Program-made: the position numbers and the translations under genes
Notes under the pieces: generated by a model
Seen by the model: only the letters and a program-made list of their open reading frames with translations
What the model was told of the DNA's origin: nothing
Databases searched by the model: none
Source: Rugamonas brunnea
Lineage (GTDB): Bacteria > Pseudomonadota > Gammaproteobacteria > Burkholderiales > Burkholderiaceae_D
Assembly (NCBI RefSeq): GCF_014042345.1
Contig: NZ_JACEZT010000007.1
Location: 247,225-311,224, forward strand
Length of the DNA: 64,000 nucleotides
Reading direction: 5' to 3'
In this document: positions 37,134 to 45,278 of the stretch, in pieces
How positions within the stretch are numbered: the stretch's first letter is position 1
How the letters are laid out: the number at the start of each line of letters is the position of its first letter

Positions 37134-39081
37134 ACCGGCGTTGTTCGCCGCACTCGACGGGCTGACGGAAGCGGGCCAACTGCGGCGCCTGAGCGGCGCT
37201 TTTGCGCGCTTTATCGGCTCCGTTGGCGGCAATACGCCGCAGTTGATGGCCGCTTGCGCCTTGTTGTCGGAACTGGAGGGGCGCGGCCACAGTTGTCTGC
37301 TGCTGGCCGATCTGGCCGCCGCGCCGGCTACCCTGATGGGCTGGACGGACGAGCAGTGGCAGCCCATGCGGGAAGCCGTGGGCGACTGGCCGGCGAGAGC
37401 GGCGGGCTGGCGTGCGTTGCTGGCCGGTGCCGCGCAGGTATGGTCGGTAGGCGATGCCGATGCCGGGCAGCCGCTGGTGCTCGACGGCGAACGGCTCTAC
37501 CTGCGCCGCTATTGGCGCGACGAAACCCAGGTCGCCCACGCCGTGCGCAGCCGCGCGCTGGCCGTCCGTGCGCCTGACGTTGCCGATGTGGCCAACGTGC
37601 GGCGCTGGCTGGATGTGCTGTTCGACCACGCGCCACGCGAGGGCGGGGCGGACTGGCAGAAGATCGCCTGTGCCGTCGCCTTGCGTGGCCAGCTCGGCAT
37701 CATCACGGGCGGCCCCGGCACGGGCAAGACCTACACGGTGGCGCGTCTGCTGGCGCTGCTGTTCGCCACCGAAGGCCAGCGCCAGGCCGGCATGCGCATC
37801 GCCATGGCCGCGCCCACCGGCAAGGCGGCGGCCCGCCTCAAGCAATCGATCGACCAGGCGCTGGACGTGCTGGCCGCCAAGGTCGGTCCGGCCCTGCCGC
37901 TGCACGAGCTGGCGGCCCGGATGGGGGCCGCACGCACCCTGCACAGCCTGCTCGGCGCGCGGCCCGACACGCGCGCGTTCCAGCATCATGCGGGCAATCC
38001 GCTGGAAGTGGATGTGCTGATCGTGGACGAAGCGTCGATGATCCACCTGGAAATGATGGCCTCGCTGCTGGCCGCCTTGCCGCCCCACGCGCGCCTGATC
38101 CTGCTCGGCGACAAGGACCAGCTGGCCTCGGTCGAAGCGGGCGCCGTGCTGGGCGACTTGTGCCACCAGGCCGAGGCGGGCGCCTACGACGCGGCCACGC
38201 TGGCCTATGTGGCGGCCGCCACCGGGCAGGAGCTGCCCGCCGCCTACCATGGCCACGGTGGCCCGATCGCACAACAAACTGTGATGTTACGGCAGAGCCG
38301 GCGTTTCGGCGGCCCCATCGGTGCGCTGGCGCTCGCCGTCAACGCGGGCGACAGCGTCAAGGCGCAGGAAGTGCTGCGTGGCACGACGGACGGTACGGTG
38401 GCGTGGATTGCGCCGGCCCAGCAGTCGGACGTGGTGCACCTTGCGCTGGCGGGCCGGGCCGGTGTGGGCGGCGGCTACCAGGGCTATCTGCGGATGATAC
38501 GGTCCGGCCCGCCCGAAGGTGCGGCGCATGATGGCTGGGTGGTGTCCGTGCTCAAGGAATTCGAAGCGTTCCGCATCCTGTGCGCCGTGCGCGAAGGGGA
38601 GTGGGGCGTGGCGGGATTGAATGAGGTGATCGAGCACAAGCTGGAAGCGGCCGGTTTGATCCGGCGTCGCGGCGAATGGTATGTGGGCCGTCCCGTCATG
38701 GTCACGCGCAACGATTACGGCACCGGCGTGTTCAACGGCGACATCGGCCTGACGCTGGCGGACCCCGCCCGTCCCGGCGCCTTGCGCGTGTACTTCCTGG
38801 AAGGCGAGAACATCCGCAGCGTGCTGGCCACCCGCCTGCGCAACGTGGAAACGGCGTTCGCGATGACGGTACATAAATCGCAAGGTTCCGAATTCAACCA
38901 CACGGTGCTGGCTTTGCCGCGCGAGGGCGGCGGCGCGCTCGCGCGCGAACTGGTCTACACCGGCATCACGCGCGCGCGCAACTACTTCACGCTGGTGTCG
39001 CCGAATCCGGCGCTGTTGCAGGAAGCGATCAGCCAGCGCACCCAGCGCGCTTCCGGGTTGCGAGGTCTTCTAGACAACTGA
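37123..39081 (+). CDS. recD: Exodeoxyribonuclease V alpha subunit RecD
   Basis: A ~652-residue 5'-3' helicase of superfamily 1. Walker A is GIITGGPGTGKTYTVARLLA, the motif MAAPTGKAAARLKQSI follows, ARTLHSLLGARPDTRAF is motif Ia/II lead-in, VDVLIVDEASMIHLEMMA is Walker B, LILLGDKDQLASVEAGAVLG is motif III and FAMTVHKSQGSEFNHTVLAL with ELVYTGITRARNYFTLV are motifs V-VI. The gene overlaps the end of recB. Several start codons compete (37105, 37117, 37123, 37126); 37123 has GGA at the best distance. A strong terminator at 39127 closes the recCBD operon. Confidence 0.95.
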   Translation: MMHEPALFAALDGLTEAGQLRRLSGAFARFIGSVGGNTPQLMAACALLSELEGRGHSCLLLADLAAAPATLMGWTDEQWQPMREAVGDWPARAAGWRALLAGAAQVWSVGDADAGQPLVLDGERLYLRRYWRDETQVAHAVRSRALAVRAPDVADVANVRRWLDVLFDHAPREGGADWQKIACAVALRGQLGIITGGPGTGKTYTVARLLALLFATEGQRQAGMRIAMAAPTGKAAARLKQSIDQALDVLAAKVGPALPLHELAARMGAARTLHSLLGARPDTRAFQHHAGNPLEVDVLIVDEASMIHLEMMASLLAALPPHARLILLGDKDQLASVEAGAVLGDLCHQAEAGAYDAATLAYVAAATGQELPAAYHGHGGPIAQQTVMLRQSRRFGGPIGALALAVNAGDSVKAQEVLRGTTDGTVAWIAPAQQSDVVHLALAGRAGVGGGYQGYLRMIRSGPPEGAAHDGWVVSVLKEFEAFRILCAVREGEWGVAGLNEVIEHKLEAAGLIRRRGEWYVGRPVMVTRNDYGTGVFNGDIGLTLADPARPGALRVYFLEGENIRSVLATRLRNVETAFAMTVHKSQGSEFNHTVLALPREGGGALARELVYTGITRARNYFTLVSPNPALLQEAISQRTQRASGLRGLLDN

Positions 39082-39126
39082 GCGCGCAAGCCCAACCTTG
39101 CCGCCCGCCACAGGCGGCCACGGTCC

Positions 39127-39161
39127 ACCCGCGTGCACGGCAAGTGACGCGGGTTTTTTTT
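39127..39161 (+). terminator. Intrinsic terminator of the recCBD operon
   Basis: ACCCGCG (39127-39133) pairs with CGCGGGT (39148-39154) and is followed by eight Ts (39154-39161), about 45 bases after the recD stop. Confidence 0.9.
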
Positions 39162-39351
39162 GCCGTCTCCCCGTGCATGGCGGCCGGATCGTGCCAACTA
39201 TTGGCGTAAAGCGACCAGTTTCTGGCATAAGAGGGGTGTGCGGGGCCGTAGGCAAGCTGGGATGCCGCAGGTACGCAGTGGTGCGCGGTGTTGGTTTGCG
39301 AGAAACTTACTACCGGGGGCGGGAGGTGGAGCATGCTTGCCGCTCGGGCAA

Positions 39352-39378
39352 TAAAAAACCGGGCCATGGGGCCCGGTT
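39352..39378 (-). terminator. Intrinsic terminator of pbpG
   Basis: On the minus strand AACCGGGCC pairs with GGCCCGGTT (39378-39357 region) around a CCAT loop and runs into a T tract (complement of AAAAAA at 39353-39358). It lies 30 bases after the pbpG stop. Confidence 0.88.
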
Positions 39379-39407
39379 CTGGTCAGATGCGGTTGGGTTC
39401 GCGTGCT

Positions 39408-40280
39408 TCAGGCGCGGCGGCGGTGGCTACTGGTATGGCCGTGTTTCTTGTGGTGGGTGCTCGACACACGCATGACTTTGGGCTCGTCTTCTTCCGATCC
39501 GGCGATGAAGCGGCGGATGTTGAGGGCGTCCATCAGGCGGGCGGAACTGGCCTTGGCGTTCAGCAATACCAAGGTGGCGTTCTTGCCGGCCGACTTGATG
39601 CGCATGATCAGGCAGCGGCCCGCTTCTTCCGTGTAGCCGGTCTTGGACATGCCGATATCCCAGCCCTTGGCGCCCACCAGGCGGTTGGTGTTGTGGTACT
39701 CGACCTTGCGGCCCTTGATGTTGATGACGTCCTTGGCATCGGTGGTGATGCGGCGGATTTCCGGGTAGTTGGCGGCGGCCGAGGCCATCTTGACCAGGTC
39801 GGCTGCCGTCGAACGGTTGTTGGGCGACAGGCCGGTCGGTTCCTCGATCACGGTCTGGGTCATGCCCAGCGCACGGATCTTGGCCTTGACGGCGGCGGCG
39901 AACGCGGTCGGGCCGCCCGGGTAGGTGCGGGCCAGCGAGGCGGCGGCACGGTTGTCGGACGACATCAGGGCCAGTTGCAACACGTCGCGGCGGGCGATCT
40001 CGGCACCGACCGGCACGCGCGAGGTGCTGTGCTTGAGGGTGTCGACGTCCGTCTTGTCGATGCTGATCATGGCGTCCATGTCAGGTTTGGAATCCAGCAC
40101 CACCATTGCCGTCATGAGCTTGGTCAGCGAGGCAATGGGGACTTGAACGTTGGCATTTTTTTCGAGCAGTACTTTACCGGTGTCGTTTTCGACCACCAGC
40201 ACGGACTGCGAACCGAGTGGTACTGCGCATGCAGCGACAGCGAACGAACTCAGTACTACAGCAACTATTTTCTTGAGCAT
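39408..40280 (-). CDS. pbpG: D-alanyl-D-alanine endopeptidase (penicillin-binding protein 7)
   Basis: A 290-residue periplasmic serine peptidase of family S11, PBP7-type, which cuts cross-links in peptidoglycan. A signal sequence (MLKKIVAVVLSSFAVAACA) leads to the three penicillin-binding motifs: SLTK (S51-K54), SDN (108-110) and KTG (213-215). The C-terminus is rich in His, Lys and Arg (THHKKHGHTSSHRRRA), unlike typical PBP7, and may bind polyanions or metal. It is a single-gene unit with its own terminator. The -A-A-C-A stretch might suggest a lipobox but lacks the usual L at -3, so a soluble periplasmic form is favoured. Confidence 0.92.
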   Translation of the reverse strand: MLKKIVAVVLSSFAVAACAVPLGSQSVLVVENDTGKVLLEKNANVQVPIASLTKLMTAMVVLDSKPDMDAMISIDKTDVDTLKHSTSRVPVGAEIARRDVLQLALMSSDNRAAASLARTYPGGPTAFAAAVKAKIRALGMTQTVIEEPTGLSPNNRSTAADLVKMASAAANYPEIRRITTDAKDVINIKGRKVEYHNTNRLVGAKGWDIGMSKTGYTEEAGRCLIMRIKSAGKNATLVLLNAKASSARLMDALNIRRFIAGSEEDEPKVMRVSSTHHKKHGHTSSHRRRA

Positions 40281-40632
40281 GTGGTTTCAGAAGGAAAGGG
40301 AAGTCTATCGGACCGCAGGCTGCGGCGCGTCGCACAACATTTCTGGCAATGTGGCAATATTTTCCTGAGGATAAACAATAACATTAAAGTGGTTTCTCGT
40401 CTATCGGACTTGGGCCATCCGGCCTCGTCATTGATACCTTTCAGGGCCAATTGTTGTGCCGCACGCGTGCGCGCGGATGGAAATGTGCGTGCTGGTGTAG
40501 AATGCCGGCCGGTTCGGACCCTGGCAGGGGCCGTCCGCAACGGCTTTCCACGCTTGGTGTATAGTCGCTGCATGCACAGCGAAGCGCCGCAGGCACTCTT
40601 CACTTTGCTATTGAAATATTTTGTGAGCGTAC
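40281..40632. other. 352-bp divergent intergenic region
   Basis: This region lies between the divergent pbpG and acetyltransferase genes and should contain both promoters. It contains a perfect 11-bp direct repeat GTCTATCGGAC at 40303-40313 and 40399-40409, each preceded by GTGGTTTC. No gene is evident. No promoter pair was assigned with confidence. Confidence 0.5.
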
Positions 40633-41154
40633 ATGAGTCTTGAAATTCGTCTTGCTGCTTCGACAGATGCATTTGCAGCATGCAATGTCCTGCGACGTTC
40701 TATCGCGGAATGTTGCGTCCTGGATCACAAGAACGATCCAGCCATTCTCGATGCCTGGCTGGGCAACAAGACCCCGCAGATGGTGGCCAGCTGGTTCAGT
40801 TCGCCCACCAATTTTTCGCTGGTGGCCGTGGAAGACGGTGTCGTGGTCGGCGTGGCCCTGCTGACGGCGGCCGGCAAGCTGGCGCTGTGCTACCTGTTGC
40901 CCGAGGCGCGCAGCAAGGGCGCGGGCAAGGCCTTGCTGGCGCGCGTGGAGCAGCAGGCGTGCAGCTGGGGCGTCAAGGCCCTGCAATTGCATAGCACGGC
41001 CACGGGCGAGGGCTTTTTCGCCAGCCAGGGCTATATCCACTCGGGCAAAGTCCGTTCGCCGTATGGCGTGGAAACGATCTTCTTTTGGAAGCAACTGGGC
41101 GAAGGTGCGCCGAACGCCGGACGCAAGCGCTTCTGCAACTGCAATAACAACTAG
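40633..41154 (+). CDS. GNAT-family N-acetyltransferase
   Basis: A 173-residue acetyltransferase. It begins MSLEIRLAASTDAFAACNVL, has VAVEDGVVVGVALLTAAGK as the strand 4 region, and the acetyl-CoA pyrophosphate loop is LLPEARSKGAGKALLARVEQ, matching the R/Q-x-x-G-x-G/A motif. GFFASQGYIHSGKVRSPYGV near the end corresponds to the usual F-Y-x-x-x-G-F region. The C-terminal tail ends CNCNNN, an odd Cys/Asn run. Its substrate cannot be inferred. It is convergent with the sensor kinase gene, 8 bases from its stop. Confidence 0.85.
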   Translation: MSLEIRLAASTDAFAACNVLRRSIAECCVLDHKNDPAILDAWLGNKTPQMVASWFSSPTNFSLVAVEDGVVVGVALLTAAGKLALCYLLPEARSKGAGKALLARVEQQACSWGVKALQLHSTATGEGFFASQGYIHSGKVRSPYGVETIFFWKQLGEGAPNAGRKRFCNCNNN

Positions 41155-41162
41155 GCGGCCAG

Positions 41163-42776
41163 CTAGTCGTCCACGCGCGGCGGCGGCAGCGGCAAGGTCA
41201 GCTCGACGGCCGTGCCCGGCTTCAGACTCTGAATCGCCAGCGTGGCGCCGATGCGCTGCGCACGCAGCCGCATATTGCCCAGGCCGTGTCCACGGCTGGC
41301 CACTTCAGGATCAAAACCACAACCATCGTCGCGTATCTGCGCCGAAAACTGCTCGGCGGTGAAGTGCAGGTCCACCGTGACGGTGTGTGCGCGGGCGTGG
41401 CGCAGGGCGTTGCTCAGCGCTTCCTGCAGGATGCGCAGCACTTGCAGGCCATCGTGCGGCGCGATATGGAGTTGGTCGGGCAGGTCATGGTTGTGCCACC
41501 GCAGCGGTACGCCCACCCCCTTGAAACGGGCTTCCATGCGGAAGCGGAAGTTGCCCAGCACGGGCAGCAGATCGGGCTCGTCCGGAGACAGGGTGTCGAT
41601 GGCCAGCCGCATATCGTCCAGGCATTCCTGCAGCATGGCCACGGTCTGCGCCGTGTCGGTGTTGCCACCTTGCACCAGCATCAGGGTCGACACCAGCGTC
41701 GAACCGACGCCGTCGTGCAAATCCTGCATGATGCGCAAGCGTTCCTCGTTGGCCGCATGTTCGCGTTCGAAGGCGCGCAATTGTTCCTGGTTCCTGACGC
41801 GTTCGCGCCAGAAGCGCAGCAGGGCCCAGGCCCCGCCACTGCTGGTCAACAGGCACAGCAGCATCAGCATGGTGGCCAGCAATACTTCCTCACGCCACTT
41901 TTGCAGGTAGTCGTCCGAGGCCAGCCCCACGCTGAAGTACAGGTTGCGCGGCAGTAGCAGCGCGGGCTGGTCGAATACGCGTTGCAGCGAAATCAGGCGT
42001 TCGATGCCGTCGTACCCGGAGTGGAACAGATAGCTGTCGGGCCGGTGGCCGGTGCGTACATATTCGCGCAGCTTGGGTGACGGGATCACCTTGCCGATCA
42101 TGGCCTCGTCCTCGCTCAGCCTGGCATAGCGCGCATAGACCAGCTCGTCCGCCGACACCAGCGTCATGGCGCCGCGCGGCCCCACTTGGGTCAGCGAGAA
42201 GGCGTTGCCCAGCCGGTGCAGCGGCACCTCGGCGCTGACGATGCCGTCGAAACTGCCGTCGGCCTTGCGCAAGGCGCGCGCGAACAGCACGTACCACTGT
42301 AGCAGGGCGGGGTCGCGCAACGGGCGGCTCAACGCCAGGCCGGGCGTGGTACTGTCGCGCAATGCGAGGAAATAGTCCTGGTCGGCGACGTTCACGCGGG
42401 CGCCCGCGTCCAGTGGCGGACCGTAGCGTTGCCGGCCGGCCGCGTCATACACGCGCACCGGCCGCAGGGCCGGCTGGCGGTCTTGCAGGCGCTGGAGCAG
42501 GGCGGCCAGCGGACCGGCCGCCTGCGGATCGGGCAGTTGGGCGATATCGCGCGCCAGCGCATCGAGCGCCACGTCGGTTTCCCGGATCGTGGCTGAGATG
42601 TTCTCCTTCAGCACGGTGGACAGGTTGTGGGCCGTGACGGCCGCATGGTCGCGCTGCTGGCGGTAGCTTTGCTGCAGGAACAGCAGCAGGATGGCGCCGA
42701 TCACCAGGTTGAGGATGGCCACCACGCCGGCCACCTGGCGCACCAGGGGCGGGCGCGCAGGCGCGGCGGCTGGCAT
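41163..42776 (-). CDS. NarL-type sensor histidine kinase with double-Cache-like sensor
   Basis: A 537-residue membrane sensor. Membrane segments near residues 14-34 and 295-317 enclose a periplasmic domain resembling dCache_1 (VRVYDAAGRQRYGPPLDAG, VADQDYFLALRDSTTPGLA, IVSAEVPLHRLGNAFS). The cytoplasmic part has a HisKA_3 dimerisation domain with MQDLHDGVGSTLVSTLML (H354) and a HATPase with N box ILQEALSNALRHA and G boxes DDGCGFD and GHGLGNMRLRAQRIGA. The start ATG overlaps the stop of the response regulator by one base (TAATG), so the two form a two-component pair with the regulator gene first. The signal is unknown. Confidence 0.9.
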   Translation of the reverse strand: MPAAAPARPPLVRQVAGVVAILNLVIGAILLLFLQQSYRQQRDHAAVTAHNLSTVLKENISATIRETDVALDALARDIAQLPDPQAAGPLAALLQRLQDRQPALRPVRVYDAAGRQRYGPPLDAGARVNVADQDYFLALRDSTTPGLALSRPLRDPALLQWYVLFARALRKADGSFDGIVSAEVPLHRLGNAFSLTQVGPRGAMTLVSADELVYARYARLSEDEAMIGKVIPSPKLREYVRTGHRPDSYLFHSGYDGIERLISLQRVFDQPALLLPRNLYFSVGLASDDYLQKWREEVLLATMLMLLCLLTSSGGAWALLRFWRERVRNQEQLRAFEREHAANEERLRIMQDLHDGVGSTLVSTLMLVQGGNTDTAQTVAMLQECLDDMRLAIDTLSPDEPDLLPVLGNFRFRMEARFKGVGVPLRWHNHDLPDQLHIAPHDGLQVLRILQEALSNALRHARAHTVTVDLHFTAEQFSAQIRDDGCGFDPEVASRGHGLGNMRLRAQRIGATLAIQSLKPGTAVELTLPLPPPRVDD

Positions 42777-43432
42777 TACAGCAAGCCCAGCGCGGTCGCT
42801 TCGTACACGGCCTCGCCGCGCGAATGCACGGCCAGTTTCTTGTAGATGTTCTTGACGTGGCGCGCCACCGTGTGGGGCGAGATCTCGTGCAGCTCGCCGA
42901 TTTCGATGAAGGTCAGGCCTTTGGCCAGCGTGCGCAGCATTTCCACTTCGCGATCGGTCAGCAAGCCCTGGGCTTGCGGGTCGGTGCGGGTGCGGCTGGC
43001 GCCAGGGGCGCGGCCCTGCATGCGTTGCAGGATCTTGCGCGCGATCACCGGGCTGACGGGCGCGCCGCCGTCGCGCAGGGTGCGGATGCCGTCGAGCATG
43101 TCGGCCGGGGTGCTGTCCTTGAGCAGGTAGCCGGTGGCGCCCGCTTCGATACTGGACAGGATGTGGGCGTCGTCGCCGAACACGGAGATCACCACGGCGT
43201 CGCAGTCCGGATGGCGGCGCACGGCCTGGCGGATCAGGTCCACGCCGTTGATGTCGGGCAGGCCGAGGTCGATCAGGTAGACGTCGGCGCGGCTGCGTTC
43301 GAGCATCGCCAGGCCGTCGCGGCCGTTGGCGGCCGTGCCCACCAAGCGCATGTCGGGCGCGGCGTCGACCATGGCCGCGTAGCGCCGCAGAAAGTCCCGG
43401 TTGTCTTCGATGATGGCGATGGTCGTCTGCAT
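42776..43432 (-). CDS. NarL/FixJ-family response regulator
   Basis: A 218-residue DNA-binding regulator. The receiver (MQTTIAIIEDNRDFLRRYAA; D55 in VYLIDLGLPDING; K in GYLLKDSTP) is followed by a LuxR-type helix-turn-helix (LTDREVEMLRTLAKGLTFIE, SPHTVARHVKNIYKKLAVHS). It is the partner of the kinase encoded immediately downstream. ATG 43432 is chosen because AGGAC precedes it and the family begins there. It is divergent from the DUF882 gene, which is a possible target. Confidence 0.92.
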   Translation of the reverse strand: MQTTIAIIEDNRDFLRRYAAMVDAAPDMRLVGTAANGRDGLAMLERSRADVYLIDLGLPDINGVDLIRQAVRRHPDCDAVVISVFGDDAHILSSIEAGATGYLLKDSTPADMLDGIRTLRDGGAPVSPVIARKILQRMQGRAPGASRTRTDPQAQGLLTDREVEMLRTLAKGLTFIEIGELHEISPHTVARHVKNIYKKLAVHSRGEAVYEATALGLL

Positions 43433-43630
43433 CTTGTCCTGCAACGTTGGAGCGTACTCGATGGCCACATGGTAGCTGATGGATGTGACAGACTGCAACT
43501 TTGATATCGACCCGAAACAGCCCGTTCTGCAGGGGAAAGTGCGAAAAAAGATGGGTGCGAACCCGGTGCGGAGGTTTTCCATTTCCCCCTGCTACGTTAT
43601 AGTAAGCGCATTGTTTTAATAGGCAGCAAT

Positions 43631-44362
43631 ATGGTTACGCGCAGAACTTTTCTTCAGCAGGGACTGGGCCTGTCGGCCACCGCTTTCCTGGGGACGCCGT
43701 TGATCGGCTGCGCCGCACGCAGCGTCACGCACACGGCCACTGCCGGCGGCAAACCACCGGCGCATGCGGCGGCCAAGCCCGCCAGACCGGTGGCCCAGGC
43801 GCAAGCCGAAGGCGGGCCGGCCCCGCAGGCGGAACTGGAACCGCCACCCGATATCTTCGATGCCCAGGCGCTGGACCTGGAATTCTGGCTCAAGCCGCGC
43901 GTGATCGACGTGACGCGTCCGGCCAGCGGCGAGCGCGCCAAGATCCTCTACTGGAAAGACGGCGACATCATCGACTCGGCCTACCAGGAACTGTGCCACT
44001 TGCTGCGCGACGTGAACGGCAAGGAAACGGCGCCCATCGATCCCAAACTGTTCGAAACGCTGTGGGGCACGCAGGCCTTCGTGGCCCGCTACGGCATCGA
44101 GCAGCCGTTGGAGATCCTGTCCGGTTACCGCACCGCCACCTCCAACCGCAAGTTGATCGAGTCGGGCGTGCCGGCCGCGCGCCAGTCGCTGCACATAGAA
44201 GGACGGGCGGCCGACATCCGCATCGCCAACCTGAACGCGGAAGTGCTGGGCGGCCTGGTGCGCAGCTTCCGCCAGGGCGGCGTGGGCTTCTACTACCGCG
44301 CCGGTCCGCGTGGCGGCTGGATACACGCCGACACCGGCCTCAAGCGCACCTGGAAGGGCTGA
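43631..44362 (+). CDS. DUF882 (YcbK-like, peptidase M15 fold) Tat-exported protein
   Basis: A 243-residue exported protein. The N-terminus MVTRRTFLQQGLGLSATAFL is a twin-arginine signal, followed by TPLIGCAARS which could be a lipobox. An Ala/Pro-rich spacer precedes the DUF882/M15 domain: DGDIIDSAYQELCHLLRDV, LEILSGYRTATSNRKL, SLHIEGRAADIRI (metal-binding H and D) and GGVGFYYRAGPRGGWIHAD with the last H and D. This fold cleaves or binds peptidoglycan peptides (zinc D,D-carboxypeptidase type). All predicted metal ligands are present. The 198-bp gap to the divergent regulator gene should hold its promoter. Confidence 0.9.
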   Translation: MVTRRTFLQQGLGLSATAFLGTPLIGCAARSVTHTATAGGKPPAHAAAKPARPVAQAQAEGGPAPQAELEPPPDIFDAQALDLEFWLKPRVIDVTRPASGERAKILYWKDGDIIDSAYQELCHLLRDVNGKETAPIDPKLFETLWGTQAFVARYGIEQPLEILSGYRTATSNRKLIESGVPAARQSLHIEGRAADIRIANLNAEVLGGLVRSFRQGGVGFYYRAGPRGGWIHADTGLKRTWKG

Positions 44363-44399
44363 GCAGGCGCTTCAGGTAGCGGGCACGCCCAGGTGCTGC

Positions 44400-44615
44400 T
44401 CAGGTGCTGTAATAGTAGGGCGGCAGCGGCACGCTGTCGTGCTGCGCCTTTTCCAGCTCGTCCAGCTTGACGGGCCGTTCCCACCAGATGCGCCAGCCCA
44501 GTTGCTGGTCGCGCTGCACGCCCGGATGGTCGTGCAGGTAGCCGTCGATGAAGCGGGTGAATTCGGACTGGTAGACGGCGCCGCCAGGACCGTACCAGCT
44601 GGATCGGTGTTTCAT
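44400..44615 (-). CDS. DUF3460 family small protein
   Basis: A 71-residue protein matching DUF3460, a short betaproteobacterial family of unknown function. YQSEFTRFIDGYLHDHPGVQ, the Q-L-G-W-R-I-W-W-E-R-P-V segment and the C-terminal VPLPPYYYST correspond to the family's E-x-T-x-F, R/W-D-K-x-P and P-x-x-P-Y-x-Y features. GAGGATGCC precedes ATG 44615. It is convergent with the DUF882 gene. Confidence 0.85.
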   Translation of the reverse strand: MKHRSSWYGPGGAVYQSEFTRFIDGYLHDHPGVQRDQQLGWRIWWERPVKLDELEKAQHDSVPLPPYYYST

Positions 44616-44723
44616 GGCATCCTCGCTGTAACTGTCACACACCCACTATGCTAGTCCTTTTTCGGCGCGTACGCCGTCCGGCATCGGTTAGACTAGCGGC
44701 TATGAACCGAACACAGGAATACC

Positions 44724-45143
44724 ATGCAGGATGATCAGGACAGTGGCGCGGCGCCACGCTTCAAGCCCGTGCCGTGGATGGCGCTGGAGAACGCGGCCGA
44801 CGTCGAGCTGTGGATAGAGGAACACAACCGCAGCATGCAGGACAACATCGGCCGCCACGAAATCGGCTATGGCGTGTGCTTCACGCTGGCCGAGGGCGGC
44901 GAGATCTACATGCAGACCAGCGCCGATGGCGCCGTGATCCTGGACGTGACGCCGGAGGCGGCCTGGGTGGCGCCGCTGATCATGGCGGCGGCCCGGGTCG
45001 AGGCGCCGGCCGGCTCGCTGTGGGTGCTGCCGGACGACAAACTGATCCAGCTGATGATAGGCTTGAGCAGCCTGATCGCCAGTTCCATGCTGGTGGTGGG
45101 CCATCCGTTCGGCCGCCGCCGCCACTACGGCGGGGCGCGCTGA
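44724..45143 (+). CDS. Hypothetical protein
   Basis: A 139-residue soluble protein, not recognised. It has an acidic N-terminal half (FKPVPWMALENAADVELWIE, GRHEIGYGVCFTLAEGGEIY) and a more hydrophobic second half ending in LMIGLSSLIASSMLVVGHPF and a basic RRRHYGGAR tail. AGGA precedes ATG 44724 at good spacing. It is divergent from DUF3460, 109 bases away, and lies 135 bases before the PAS-GGDEF-EAL gene on the same strand. Confidence 0.65.
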   Translation: MQDDQDSGAAPRFKPVPWMALENAADVELWIEEHNRSMQDNIGRHEIGYGVCFTLAEGGEIYMQTSADGAVILDVTPEAAWVAPLIMAAARVEAPAGSLWVLPDDKLIQLMIGLSSLIASSMLVVGHPFGRRRHYGGAR

Positions 45144-45278
45144 GCCGCATCCCCCTCACTAGCACCATGCGCGGGATGCTCGACAGCGCCAGTCTTCGAT
45201 GTTAGTCTTCAATGGCCGGACTTTATTATCCTTATTGCATGACTTAGCCATTGCGCCCGCGCTGCGCGGAAGGGGATC

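Larger units (their letters stand above)
39082..39407. other. 326-bp convergent intergenic region
   Basis: Between the ends of recD and pbpG. It contains one intrinsic terminator for each gene (39127-39161 plus strand, 39352-39378 minus strand). Apart from these no gene or regulatory motif was seen. Confidence 0.6.

Noticed and set aside
39082..39407. Small open frames between recD and pbpG
   Set aside because: They lie across two intrinsic terminators and have no ribosome-binding site or protein character.
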